Of a DNA stretch of 64,000 bases, positions 41,426-50,937 are shown piece by piece. The notes under the pieces are model-generated. The model was given only the letters and a program-made list of their open reading frames with translations, was not told the origin of the DNA and did not search any database. A program made the position numbers and the translations under genes. The stretch spans positions 2,542,001 through 2,606,000 of the forward strand of contig OZ246008.1 in assembly GCA_965230525.1 (NCBI GenBank), read 5' to 3'. The DNA is from GCA-002733465 sp965230525. Its GTDB lineage: Bacteria; Pseudomonadota; Gammaproteobacteria; Enterobacterales; Kangiellaceae. Each line of letters opens with the position of its first letter. Position 1 is the stretch's first letter.

Positions 41426-42721
41426 ATGATTTTGGATAATAATAATTCGTCAACAAGCCAACAAGAGTCATCGACAGTTTCTGATCAATACAAATATTAC
41501 GTATTACTCATGCTGACGATCGTTTATATCTTCAATTTTATCGATCGCCAAATCTTGGTGATTTTGCAAGAGTCGATCAAAAAGGAATTGTTATTAAGTG
41601 ATACTCAACTTGGTTTATTATCAGGGCTTTCTTTTGCGCTTTTTTATGTGATTTTAGGTATCCCGATTGCACGACTGGCAGATCGTGGCAACCGGCGCAA
41701 TGTTGTAGCTGTTTCTGTGGTCGCATGGAGTGCGATGACCGCGCTATGCGGCTTGGCACAAAATTACATCCAACTGGTGTTGGCTCGTATTGGCGTTGGC
41801 GTGGGAGAAGCGGGTTGCAGCCCTCCTGCTCACTCGATGATTTCCGACTATTTTTCCGCCGAACAACGAGCCACCGCACTTTCGGTTTATTCCATGGGGA
41901 TTTATATTGGAATTCTGTTTGGATTTTCACTTGGCGGTTGGTTAGATACTAATTATGGGTGGCGCATCGCTTTCTTAGCCTTGGGGTTGCCTGGTATTGG
42001 GTTTGCCATCTTTTTCTTCTTTACCGTTAAAGAGCCGGTAAGAACGCTCGCGCCGACAGCCGCTCAGCCACTTAGTTTTATTCAAGTGACTCGCTATTTA
42101 TTGGCAAAACGATCCTTTGTGTATTTAGCGTTTGCTGCGGGCTTACACTCGTTTGGTACTTATGCGCTTGGAAATTGGTTGCCTTCTTTTCTCGAGCGCT
42201 TGCATGGTTTATCGAAAACGGATATCGGTTTATACGCCGGTTTGATATTGGGTATCGCGGGTGCGACAGGGACATTACTTGGCGGTTATCTAGCGGATCG
42301 ACTGGGTCGCCAAGATAAACGTTGGTACGTAAAGGTTTCTGCTTTTGGTGCAATTATTGCCATTCCATTTCTATTGATATATTACTTTCACTCTTCAATA
42401 GCGATAGTGCTGACCGCATTATTTATTGCTTATACGGCAGTCAGTTTATTCTTAGGACCGTCAATTGCAATTACCCACTCGCTGGTACCTGCAAATATGA
42501 GAGCTTTTGCCTCAGCGGTTTTGTTTTTGGTATTAAACTTGATTGGGCTTGGTTTAGGGCCACTTTTTGTCGGTGCTATTTCAGATTGGCTCGCGCCGAC
42601 TTATGGACAAGAGTCGCTTCGGTTTGCTCTGGCCTCAACCTTGTTTGTTTCGCTGCTGGCAATAACGCTTTTTTTTATGGCTGGTCGGCATTTGGCAAAG
42701 GACCTGCATTCAGTCGAATAA
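41426..42721 (+). CDS. MFS transporter, spinster-like
   Basis: A 431-residue inner-membrane carrier with 12 predicted membrane segments. The first segment leads into FIDRQILVILQESIKKELLLSD, and the loop between TM2 and TM3 reads ARLADRGNRRNVVAVS, the classical MFS motif A; GVGEAGCSPPAHSMISDYF is typical of the spinster-like subgroup of proteobacteria. AAAAGGA lies five bases before the ATG. Substrate is not known. It stands alone between acpS and mreC, in the place where mreB might be expected. Confidence 0.88.
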   Translation: MILDNNNSSTSQQESSTVSDQYKYYVLLMLTIVYIFNFIDRQILVILQESIKKELLLSDTQLGLLSGLSFALFYVILGIPIARLADRGNRRNVVAVSVVAWSAMTALCGLAQNYIQLVLARIGVGVGEAGCSPPAHSMISDYFSAEQRATALSVYSMGIYIGILFGFSLGGWLDTNYGWRIAFLALGLPGIGFAIFFFFTVKEPVRTLAPTAAQPLSFIQVTRYLLAKRSFVYLAFAAGLHSFGTYALGNWLPSFLERLHGLSKTDIGLYAGLILGIAGATGTLLGGYLADRLGRQDKRWYVKVSAFGAIIAIPFLLIYYFHSSIAIVLTALFIAYTAVSLFLGPSIAITHSLVPANMRAFASAVLFLVLNLIGLGLGPLFVGAISDWLAPTYGQESLRFALASTLFVSLLAITLFFMAGRHLAKDLHSVE

Positions 42722-42968
42722 ATTCTTTATGACTTCAGCCCTATCGAGATTCAGTACTTTGCTCGATTTTGGAAATAGAAAAGTAAAGAAAATAGTAAAA
42801 TTAGAATGGCAAAATATCCTATGAACTTAAAAAGGCAATACTCTCTGAACAGGTGTTAGTTTGAGGTTTAAGAGGGCAAATTTCCGTAATCTTTTGAGTC
42901 CTGAATCAGAATGAGCTAAAATAGCAAATTACTATAAATATCAGACTGTTAGACGGCTCTAGCCGCGA

Positions 42969-43844
42969 TTGAGGAACCATTCCATCAAAACGCTATTTTC
43001 TCAGGGAGATTCTCACTCCACTCGATTATTTATAGTGGTGCTGCTTTCAAGCGTTTTGATGTTTGTTGATCATCACGAAAAGCACTTGCAAGGGCTGCGT
43101 AACACATTGGGAACACTGATTACTCCGGTCATCTATTTAGCGGACATTCCTCGGGAGTTTTCTGCGTGGGGCGGACAATCACTGGTGACGCGCTCTCAAC
43201 TTCGTCAAGAAAATCAAAAGCTTAGAGAAGAATCACGAATTCTCAAATCTCAATTGCAAAAGTTTATTGCCATTCAAGCGGAAAATTCTCGGCTAAGAAA
43301 TCTACTCGGTAGTGAAAATTTGGAACTTGAAAAGCGCTTATTAGCCGAAATTATTCATATCGATGACGACCCGTTTAGGCTCGACTTTGTCATTAATAAA
43401 GGTTCCTCAAGTGGCGTTTTTGAAGGGCAAACAGTAATTGATGCGAATGGAGTGGTTGGCCAGGTCGAAACTGTCTATCTTACATCCGCTCGGGTTTTAA
43501 TGATTTCCGACGCTCGGCATGCGATTCCTATTCGAGTAGCGCGAAACAATGTTCGTTCAATCGCTGCCGGAACCGGCCAAATCAACCAGCTATTTTTACG
43601 CAATGTGACCGATACAACGGATATTAAGGTCGGCGATGTATTGATCAGCTCTGGGTTAGGACAAAAATTCCCGGTTGGCTATCCGGTAGCTACGGTGACG
43701 GATGTGCAACATGATCCCGGCAAAGCCTATGCAATGATTTCAGCAACACCCACTGCAAAACTCGAGCAGCTTTCTTCCGTTTTGCTGGTTTGGACCGATC
43801 GCTCTGAGAATGTCACGGAGGCGATAGCTGATGGTCAGGAATGA
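42969..43844 (+). CDS. mreC: Rod shape-determining protein MreC
   Basis: MreC links the MreB filament to wall synthases. Residues: a short cytoplasmic end, one membrane segment (LFIVVLLSSVLMFVDH), a coiled coil rich in Q, E, K, L and R (SQLRQENQKLREESRILKSQLQ), and two periplasmic beta domains. The only usual start codon upstream of the conserved KTLFSQG is a TTG at 42969. However, a strong GAGGAA (42971-42976) sits inside that start region and points instead to the ATC codon at 42984, seven bases beyond, which would give the family-like N-terminus (M)KTLFSQG. The end overlaps mreD by 14 bases. mreB does not precede it. Confidence 0.93.
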   Translation: MRNHSIKTLFSQGDSHSTRLFIVVLLSSVLMFVDHHEKHLQGLRNTLGTLITPVIYLADIPREFSAWGGQSLVTRSQLRQENQKLREESRILKSQLQKFIAIQAENSRLRNLLGSENLELEKRLLAEIIHIDDDPFRLDFVINKGSSSGVFEGQTVIDANGVVGQVETVYLTSARVLMISDARHAIPIRVARNNVRSIAAGTGQINQLFLRNVTDTTDIKVGDVLISSGLGQKFPVGYPVATVTDVQHDPGKAYAMISATPTAKLEQLSSVLLVWTDRSENVTEAIADGQE

Positions 43845-44316
43845 TTCTAAAGGCACAATGGTCATCATTTTGTCCTTTGCGGTTGCCATGTTCATGAATA
43901 TTCTTCCGCTTCCAGAAGCTATCGAGTTGTTTAAACCGGATTGGGTGGCATTGGTATTGGTCTATTGGGTGATGGCATTTCCTAATCGAGTCGGAGTGAT
44001 TGTAGGTTGGATCGTCGGATTGTTCGTTGATGTGTTATATGGCACGGTCTTTGGGCTTCATGCTATGACTTTTGCTTTAATTGCCTACTTGATTCAAATG
44101 ACCTTTCATCGCTTGAGACTATTCCCGCGTTGGAAACAGTCCATTAATATCAGTGTGGTTATTGGCATTCACATGTTGCTAGGGCTGATATTAAGGAGCT
44201 TTGTGGAGCCGGTTTCAAGTGATTATCAATACTGGCTACCATTAATTGGAGCTATGCTTTTTTGGCCATGGGTTTTTATATTGCTGCGCGATGTGCGTAG
44301 AAAATTTTGCCAATAA
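43831..44316 (+). CDS. mreD: Rod shape-determining protein MreD
   Basis: MreD is the small polytopic partner of MreC in the elongasome. The 161 residues hold about five membrane segments, with LFKPDWVALVLVYWVMAFPNRVGVIVGWIVGLFVDVLYGT as the diagnostic stretch, cited here from the segment around residues 30-70. The ATG overlaps the mreC end by 14 bases. maf follows 52 bases after the stop. Confidence 0.93.
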   Translation: MVRNDSKGTMVIILSFAVAMFMNILPLPEAIELFKPDWVALVLVYWVMAFPNRVGVIVGWIVGLFVDVLYGTVFGLHAMTFALIAYLIQMTFHRLRLFPRWKQSINISVVIGIHMLLGLILRSFVEPVSSDYQYWLPLIGAMLFWPWVFILLRDVRRKFCQ

Positions 44317-44368
44317 GCAATTGTGCATCATCACTAGTAACGCGCCACTTAGGTAAAATAGTCATAAA

Positions 44369-44935
44369 ATGAAAATATATCTCGCTTCAAAATCTCCCCG
44401 TCGTCAGGAATTACTTAAGCAAGTCGATATCGATTTTGAATGCTTATCGGTTGATATTGATGAGTCTGTTTTGGCCGGAGAGCCACCTCAACATTATGTT
44501 GAAAGAATAGCCAAAGCAAAAGCAGCCGCAGGCTGGAACAGTGAACAGCGAGTCATTTCTCAGCCACTATTGGCTGCGGATACCAGCGTGGTGTTGGGTA
44601 ATCAAATTATGGGCAAACCCGTCGATCGACAACATGCATTAGAAATGTTGTCTTCACTCGCTGGGGAAACGCATCAAGTGTTAACTTGTGTGGTGGTGAC
44701 AAACGGCGATACAACAGAACACAAAACTTCGGTGACTAACGTGAGTTTTGCTAAAATTACTGAGCAAGCGATACAAAAATATATTGATTCAAGGGATTGC
44801 TTTGATAAAGCCGGTGGATACGGAATCCAGGGATATGCCGCACGATTTATCGACTCTATATCGGGAAGTTACTCAGGCGTTGTTGGGTTGCCGTTGTTTG
44901 AAACCGTGCAATTGTTGGAACAATTTGAACACTAA
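44369..44935 (+). CDS. Maf-family nucleotide pyrophosphatase (YhdE type)
   Basis: Maf proteins hydrolyse dTTP, UTP or modified nucleotides to monophosphates, a housecleaning role. The 188 residues begin with the binding loop ASKSPRRQELLKQ, followed by AADTSVVLGNQIMGKP with the catalytic aspartate and a C-terminal GGYGIQGYAARFIDSISGSYSGVVGLP. Being between mreD and rng is the standard setting of the YhdE branch (dTTP/UTP pyrophosphatase). Confidence 0.94.
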   Translation: MKIYLASKSPRRQELLKQVDIDFECLSVDIDESVLAGEPPQHYVERIAKAKAAAGWNSEQRVISQPLLAADTSVVLGNQIMGKPVDRQHALEMLSSLAGETHQVLTCVVVTNGDTTEHKTSVTNVSFAKITEQAIQKYIDSRDCFDKAGGYGIQGYAARFIDSISGSYSGVVGLPLFETVQLLEQFEH

Positions 44936-45008
44936 ACAGTCTTAATTATTTATGACACTCCGATAGGCCTAGGGCTGCGGGGCAGTCATCAGCAAGTCAG
45001 CATATTAT

Positions 45009-46472
45009 ATGAAAGAAGAAATCCTTATAAACGTTACATCTCAAGAAAGCCGAATTGCAGTGCTGGAAAATGGCATGTTGCAGGAACTGCTCATTGAAAG
45101 AACATCCAGTCGAGGACTGGTTGGCAATATTTATCGTGGTAAAGTTATACGCGTTTTGCCTGGAATGCAGGCTGCATTTATCAATATTGGGCGGGAACGT
45201 TCCGCATTTTTACATGCCGCTGAAATTTTGCCGATTGCAGAAGAGGAAACCCTCGACCAAAATATTCCCACACCGGATATTAATGAATTGTTGCATGATG
45301 GCCAAACCATCACGGTTCAAGTGATAAAAGATGAGCTGGGAACGAAAGGAGCGCGACTCACCACCCACCTCACTATCCCTTCACGTTATTTAGTTTATAT
45401 GCCAGACAATGATCATATTGGGATTTCTCAGCGTATCGATAATGAAGAAGAGCGCCAGCGGCTCAAATCAATATTACAAGATAGTAAAGAAAGCAACGGT
45501 GGTTATATTGTTCGAACTGCTGCGGAAGGCGCAGCCAAAGAAGATCTGCAAAGAGACTCGGAGTTTTTGTTAAAACTCTGGGAACAAATCAAGCTTAATA
45601 TTCAAAAAGCTAAGGCACCCGCAGTGGTGCATGAGGACTTAGATTTACCATTGCGGTTTGTGCGTGATTTAGTACCGACCGATGTGGAAAAAATTAGAAT
45701 CGATTCGGAGCCTGTGCATGGTCGACTGTTAGCATTTTTAGATGACTTTGTGCCTAGCTTAAGTAAATCACTGGAATATTATACTGGCGAAAGACCACTA
45801 TTTGATTTGTTTAATGTCGAAGACGATATCGAAAAGTCATTACATCGCAAAGTAGCATTAAAGTCTGGTGGCTACTTAATTATTGAACAAACCGAAGCGA
45901 TGGTGACCATTGATGTTAACACCGGCGCGTTTGTCGGCTATCGGAATTTAGAGGACACCATTTTTAAGACTAACTTAGAGGCGGCCTCTGCGCTTGCTCG
46001 CCAACTCAGGTTAAGAAATTTAGGCGGCATGGTGATTATTGATTTTATCGATATGAAAGACGAAGAGCATAAGCGTCAGGTGTTAAGAACGCTCGAAAAA
46101 GCGATTGATAAAGATCACGCCAAAACCCAAATATCGGAAGTCTCATCTCTCGGCTTAGTGCAAATGACACGAAAGCGTTCTCGAGAAAGTTTGGAGCATG
46201 TGTTGTGTGAGCCTTGCACCACCTGTAACAGTCGAGGAAGTATTAAGACCGCGCAAACGGTTTGTTATGAGATCCTTCGCGAGTTACATCGATCGGCGAA
46301 AGCTTATGAAGCGAAACAATATTTGGTGTTGGCATCTCAGGAAGTTGTTGATCGAATGCTCGATGAAGAAACTAACCATTTGGCAGAATTAGAAACATTG
46401 ATCAACAAGCCGGTACGATTTCAGGCTGAACCACTCTATACTCAAGAACAATTTGATGTTGTCCTCATCTAA
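45009..46472 (+). CDS. rng: Ribonuclease G
   Basis: RNase G matures the 5' end of 16S rRNA and cleaves some mRNAs. The 487 residues carry an N-terminal S1 domain (NIYRGKVIRVLPGMQAAFIN), the RNase E/G catalytic aspartates in IDVNTGAFVG and IIDFIDM, and the zinc-link cysteines in CEPCTTC. It lacks the long C-terminal tail of RNase E. The TAA overlaps the yhdP ATG by one base, so translation is coupled. Confidence 0.97.
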   Translation: MKEEILINVTSQESRIAVLENGMLQELLIERTSSRGLVGNIYRGKVIRVLPGMQAAFINIGRERSAFLHAAEILPIAEEETLDQNIPTPDINELLHDGQTITVQVIKDELGTKGARLTTHLTIPSRYLVYMPDNDHIGISQRIDNEEERQRLKSILQDSKESNGGYIVRTAAEGAAKEDLQRDSEFLLKLWEQIKLNIQKAKAPAVVHEDLDLPLRFVRDLVPTDVEKIRIDSEPVHGRLLAFLDDFVPSLSKSLEYYTGERPLFDLFNVEDDIEKSLHRKVALKSGGYLIIEQTEAMVTIDVNTGAFVGYRNLEDTIFKTNLEAASALARQLRLRNLGGMVIIDFIDMKDEEHKRQVLRTLEKAIDKDHAKTQISEVSSLGLVQMTRKRSRESLEHVLCEPCTTCNSRGSIKTAQTVCYEILRELHRSAKAYEAKQYLVLASQEVVDRMLDEETNHLAELETLINKPVRFQAEPLYTQEQFDVVLI

Positions 46473-49400
46473 TGTCTGAGCAAACCGAAAATTCCAAGCG
46501 TCAGCGAAGTGGCATTTTCCGATTGTTTGCTTACTGCGTTAATAAGCTGTGGCTTTTGCTTGCAACCCTGATCATTCTCATAGCGGTGTTGCATATTTTG
46601 CTTGGGTTATTGCTGCCTAAAATAGATCGCTACAACCAAGAAATAACCGACTGGGTTAAACAAAATTATGGCTTAGTCATCGAAATGTCCGAACTCAGTG
46701 CGGAATGGAGTATCGAGGGGCCATCACTTAGTTTATCTGATTTTAAACTTAAGTCAGCCGATGGCGCTTACAATTTACTCAATGTAAAAAAGGTATCAGT
46801 TGAAGTTGATTTGTTGACTTCAATGGTTGATGGAAGAATCTCTACCCAAAACATAAAGATAGCCGGTGCGGATATTCAATTTTATATCAGTTCTAATTTT
46901 GGCGTCGCGCTAGCAAACCAAAATCTCATATCGAATAATCAAAATCAAGCGAGTGGCCAACCAAGCATCGGTTTAGAGAGTGTGAGTCAAGAATTGTTTG
47001 ATATGTTGTTTGGTCAACGGCGGATCACTCTTGTTGACTCTAATATGAGCTTATTTACGTTGGCTGGTACTGAGTTTAAGTATCTAATTGAAGAGCTTGA
47101 AGTGGTAAAATTTGATCAAATTCATCAACTGTTTGGTCATTTTAGTTATACCGGTGGCGGTGAAGTCACGCTTGTGTCCGAGGTATATGGTGATCCAACG
47201 ACTTCCGAAAGCTATTCAAATGTTTATTTACAAGGCTCAGAAATTGAGTTGTCGCAGTTACCTTGGATTAATCTTGAGCAAGAATTTGTGCCTAAATTTG
47301 GCGAGCTAGGTTGGCAGTTTTGGGGCACATGGAAGGAGCGGCATTGGCAAGATGCTAAAGCCATCATCGAACTTAAGAATGCGACCATGGGTGAACAGTC
47401 ACAGCAAAACAATCGTCTTGAATCAATGATTACTTGGAGTCATAAAGATATCGAAAAGGGATATCTTTCTATTCATAACACCAGTTTTCAGGTGGGTGAT
47501 AATACTTTAGCAAGCGCAGAAACGCTTGGTTATTTCGAACGAATAGATGAACAGAATATCGACTGGAATTTTTACCTCGCCAACTTGCAGACAACCCCCA
47601 TTAGTCTTTATTTGCAAAGTGTACTTGGCGACTCTAAATCGTTAGTTCAATTCTTAAAAAATACTGAGATTAGTACAGAAATAGATCAGCTTAGTTTGTC
47701 AATTGAAAAACGGCGGTCGATATGGCAACCATTAAACTTAAATGTGGCGTTTTCTGGTTTAGCCATGAAGGCTTGGGATGGTTTGCCCGGACTAAATCAA
47801 ATTAATGGCCAAATTCAGTACGCTAATCAATCCGGCCAAGTGGCGGTTTTTGCGGAGGATACCTCAATCGCAATCGCCGATTTATTTAGGCATTCAATCC
47901 AAGCGAAAAACTTGCAAGCCAGTGCCAATTGGAATATTGATAATGACGGGTTATTAAGTGTTAATGTGCAACAATTTTCAATGCTCAATAATGATTTTCA
48001 ATTGGTCGCTAGCGGCGCTTTTCAATACATGGACGAGCAACCGATTGTCAATATGTATGCTGAACTTCACGATGCGAACGCTGCGAATAAGTCATTGTAT
48101 CTGCCTGTCGGTGTGATGACCGATGAGTTAGTCAGCTACTTAGATTCCAGTATAAAGTCAGGTCATCTACCCATTGCCAAAAGTATTATTCGCGGACCAA
48201 TCAATAACTTTCCATTTGACTCATTGGACGGAACCTTTATTGCTTATGGTGAAGTAAAAGATGCTGAATATTTGTATTTACCTGATTGGCCGCTGGCTAG
48301 CCAACTTGACGCAGTTTTGTTATTCGATGGCTCAAAAATGGATATTGTTGCGGATGCAGGCGAATCAATGAATAATCGAGTCGGTTATGCTCGCGCTTAT
48401 GCAAAGGATTTATCAGCAGATAATGCAATATTGGAATTAACGTTGCGCGCGACAAGTCAGGATAATTCGGGCCATAAGTTTCTAGAGCAAACGCCACTGG
48501 ATTTTATTTACGAAGCGATCAGCGAAGTAGAATTTAAGGGACGGTTAAACAGTCAAATTAAACTCGACATTAACTTGGATGACCCTGAACAACTAGTGCT
48601 TGATGGAAAAATAAATTTTAATAAAGAGCGCGCGGAAATTTCGACTGACATTGTTGATGTAAGTCATATATCGGGACAATTGAAATTTGATCAAACGGGT
48701 ATACTGCCTAGTACGCTTAGCGCTGAATACTTTGGAAATACTATGGAGTTGTCAGTTCAAAGTGGACAAAATGACAATGAGCCTGTGCTAAGCATTGATG
48801 CGAAGGGAGCGATCCCTGTGGCGGGGATAACACATTTTATTGGCGAACGATGGCAACCATTTTTTGAAGGTGAATCTGATTATACCGCATTAATTCAATT
48901 TGCCCCGGCCGATGATGCTGATAGCACTCGTGTGCTTTTCCAAACCGACATGAAAGGAATGACACTAAATTTTCCTGGCGAATTTGGTAAATCGGCGGAG
49001 CAAGTTCTGGAGACCTATTTAACTTTAAATATTGGTGAAGTCTCAGTTGGAGAAATTCAGTGGGGTGATGCGTCCGGTCGCTGGTTTTGGCAAGAAGACA
49101 AATCGAAGGTAAAAACGGCTCAAAGCAATAACAAAACTAAATCATATACGCCTCAGAATGAAAGTCTAATAACAGACCAAGTTCAATCTGAACAAGACAA
49201 TGCTTTATCTCCAGAACGCCAACAAGCAGTACAAGCTAAAACTGAAGTTGTTACTCCGCTAATCTATGGTGGTGATTTTTATCTTGGCAAACAAAAGGAT
49301 GCTTCCAAGCTGCTTTCAGCTAAAGAAGATGGTGCAAATGCATTTATCCCAGGTCTCAGAGTAAAGGGCGAACTAGCCAGCGCAAATCTCAATCAATGGT

Positions 49401-50923
49401 TAGAGTTTATCGCTCAATTAGACAATGAGTCCGACAGTGCAGGTAGTGAAGATTTTGAGTTAATTTTTGAAGATATAGCTATCACTGTCGGTAGCTTGGA
49501 CGCTGGAGTCACCCAAGTTAAGGAACTAAATCTTCAGATTAAAAAACTGGTTTCTCAACCTTGGCAGGTGGCAGTCAATAATTCTCAAATTGATGCGAGC
49601 ATGATTTTAAATGAATATTCACCTTGGACTGCCGACATTAAGTTTGCCGATTTAGAAATAGCTAATCAATCTTCTGAAGCCGATTCATCAGCAAACACTT
49701 TTTCGCCACTGTCGCTTAATAATATTGACCTGCGCTGTATGCAATGTAAATTCAATAGGATCGACTACGGCGAGCTGCTTGCGGAAGTCAGACAAATACC
49801 TCGAGGTGTTTCGATCCTAGGAAAAATGAGTAAAGGTGATGAGCATCAGATTTCTGTCTCTGGCCTTTGGTTTGAAACAATTGATGACCAACAAGAAACT
49901 CAACTTATGGTGGAATTGAATAGCGATAATATAGGCCGTTTTTTAAAGCAGTGGGAACTAGATGCTACCGTTGAAGATAGTTCCGGCCGAGTGATTGCTA
50001 AAGCTTGGTGGGATGGCGCGCCATGGCAAATGGACTACACCCGGCTGGACGGTGATTTTCAGTTAGCATTAGGCAAGGGATACCTTAGTGAAATCAGTGA
50101 CGAACAAGGACGGTTATTTTCATTATTTAACCTGCAATCAATATTACGGAAGCTTACTTTTGATTTTAAAGATGTTTACAAGAAAGGATTTTTTTACGAC
50201 ACGATTAATGGCACCATCAGAATCAGAGAAGGTATAGTTTCCACCGAAAATGTTGAAATTGAAGGAAACGTTGCCGATGTTAAGTTGTTTGGTGAAACCA
50301 ACTTAAAGGAACAAACTATCGACCAAACTGCTGTTATTACACCGCATTTAACCTCAAGTTTTCCCGTTTTAGCCGCTTGGGCCGTTGAGCCAACGACAGG
50401 GTTATTGGTCTTTTTGCTTGATAAAATCATGGAACCGGCTGTCGAAGTAGCAACCCGACTGGACTATCGAATCTCTGGCACTTTCGAACAAGTCGAAGTC
50501 GAAGAAATGAAACGTGCAAAGAAAAAGATCAAAGTGGAATACGCTTCAGAGCTTGAACAAAGCAAAGAAAATGAACAAAACCAAGGTTCGGATCAAAGTG
50601 AAGGTGTTGAACAAAGTCAAAACTCAAATCAAGAGCAGGGTTTGAATAATCAGAGCAAATCCGAGGAAGCGAATCAATCCAAGCAAATAGAAAGTACCAT
50701 CGAAGAGGCAAGTAAAGAGCAAACTAGCTCTAATTTAGAACCAGATCCAAACACAGAGAAGCTAAAAGGTAGTGCCAATAAAGAGCAGCCGATTGAGACG
50801 GAGCCCTCAAGTTCTGAGTCCTCCGTTCCCGATCCTGAACCTATCAGCTCAGTGTTGTTAGCTAGTTCGGATGGCGTTAGTCATTTTCGATCAGGTATTC
50901 GTTCATTTCAATTGGTTGCTTAG
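46472..50923 (+). CDS. yhdP: AsmA-like lipid-transport protein YhdP
   Basis: YhdP is a very long envelope-spanning protein which, with TamB and YdbH, moves phospholipids to the outer membrane. The 1483 residues start with one membrane segment (LWLLLATLIILIAVLHILLGLLLP), followed by a long repeating beta-strand body and the conserved end region (GFFYDTINGTIRIREGIVSTENVEIEG, VLAAWAVEPTTGLLVFLLDKI). Beyond the conserved part there is an unusual tail of about 130 residues rich in Q, E, S and N (roughly 1355-1480), beginning after MKRAKKKIKVEY; homologues usually end soon after the conserved part. It lies between rng and a nitrilase gene as in E. coli relatives. Confidence 0.94.
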   Translation: MSEQTENSKRQRSGIFRLFAYCVNKLWLLLATLIILIAVLHILLGLLLPKIDRYNQEITDWVKQNYGLVIEMSELSAEWSIEGPSLSLSDFKLKSADGAYNLLNVKKVSVEVDLLTSMVDGRISTQNIKIAGADIQFYISSNFGVALANQNLISNNQNQASGQPSIGLESVSQELFDMLFGQRRITLVDSNMSLFTLAGTEFKYLIEELEVVKFDQIHQLFGHFSYTGGGEVTLVSEVYGDPTTSESYSNVYLQGSEIELSQLPWINLEQEFVPKFGELGWQFWGTWKERHWQDAKAIIELKNATMGEQSQQNNRLESMITWSHKDIEKGYLSIHNTSFQVGDNTLASAETLGYFERIDEQNIDWNFYLANLQTTPISLYLQSVLGDSKSLVQFLKNTEISTEIDQLSLSIEKRRSIWQPLNLNVAFSGLAMKAWDGLPGLNQINGQIQYANQSGQVAVFAEDTSIAIADLFRHSIQAKNLQASANWNIDNDGLLSVNVQQFSMLNNDFQLVASGAFQYMDEQPIVNMYAELHDANAANKSLYLPVGVMTDELVSYLDSSIKSGHLPIAKSIIRGPINNFPFDSLDGTFIAYGEVKDAEYLYLPDWPLASQLDAVLLFDGSKMDIVADAGESMNNRVGYARAYAKDLSADNAILELTLRATSQDNSGHKFLEQTPLDFIYEAISEVEFKGRLNSQIKLDINLDDPEQLVLDGKINFNKERAEISTDIVDVSHISGQLKFDQTGILPSTLSAEYFGNTMELSVQSGQNDNEPVLSIDAKGAIPVAGITHFIGERWQPFFEGESDYTALIQFAPADDADSTRVLFQTDMKGMTLNFPGEFGKSAEQVLETYLTLNIGEVSVGEIQWGDASGRWFWQEDKSKVKTAQSNNKTKSYTPQNESLITDQVQSEQDNALSPERQQAVQAKTEVVTPLIYGGDFYLGKQKDASKLLSAKEDGANAFIPGLRVKGELASANLNQWLEFIAQLDNESDSAGSEDFELIFEDIAITVGSLDAGVTQVKELNLQIKKLVSQPWQVAVNNSQIDASMILNEYSPWTADIKFADLEIANQSSEADSSANTFSPLSLNNIDLRCMQCKFNRIDYGELLAEVRQIPRGVSILGKMSKGDEHQISVSGLWFETIDDQQETQLMVELNSDNIGRFLKQWELDATVEDSSGRVIAKAWWDGAPWQMDYTRLDGDFQLALGKGYLSEISDEQGRLFSLFNLQSILRKLTFDFKDVYKKGFFYDTINGTIRIREGIVSTENVEIEGNVADVKLFGETNLKEQTIDQTAVITPHLTSSFPVLAAWAVEPTTGLLVFLLDKIMEPAVEVATRLDYRISGTFEQVEVEEMKRAKKKIKVEYASELEQSKENEQNQGSDQSEGVEQSQNSNQEQGLNNQSKSEEANQSKQIESTIEEASKEQTSSNLEPDPNTEKLKGSANKEQPIETEPSSSESSVPDPEPISSVLLASSDGVSHFRSGIRSFQLVA

Positions 50924-50937
50924 AGGTCTGTTAATCG

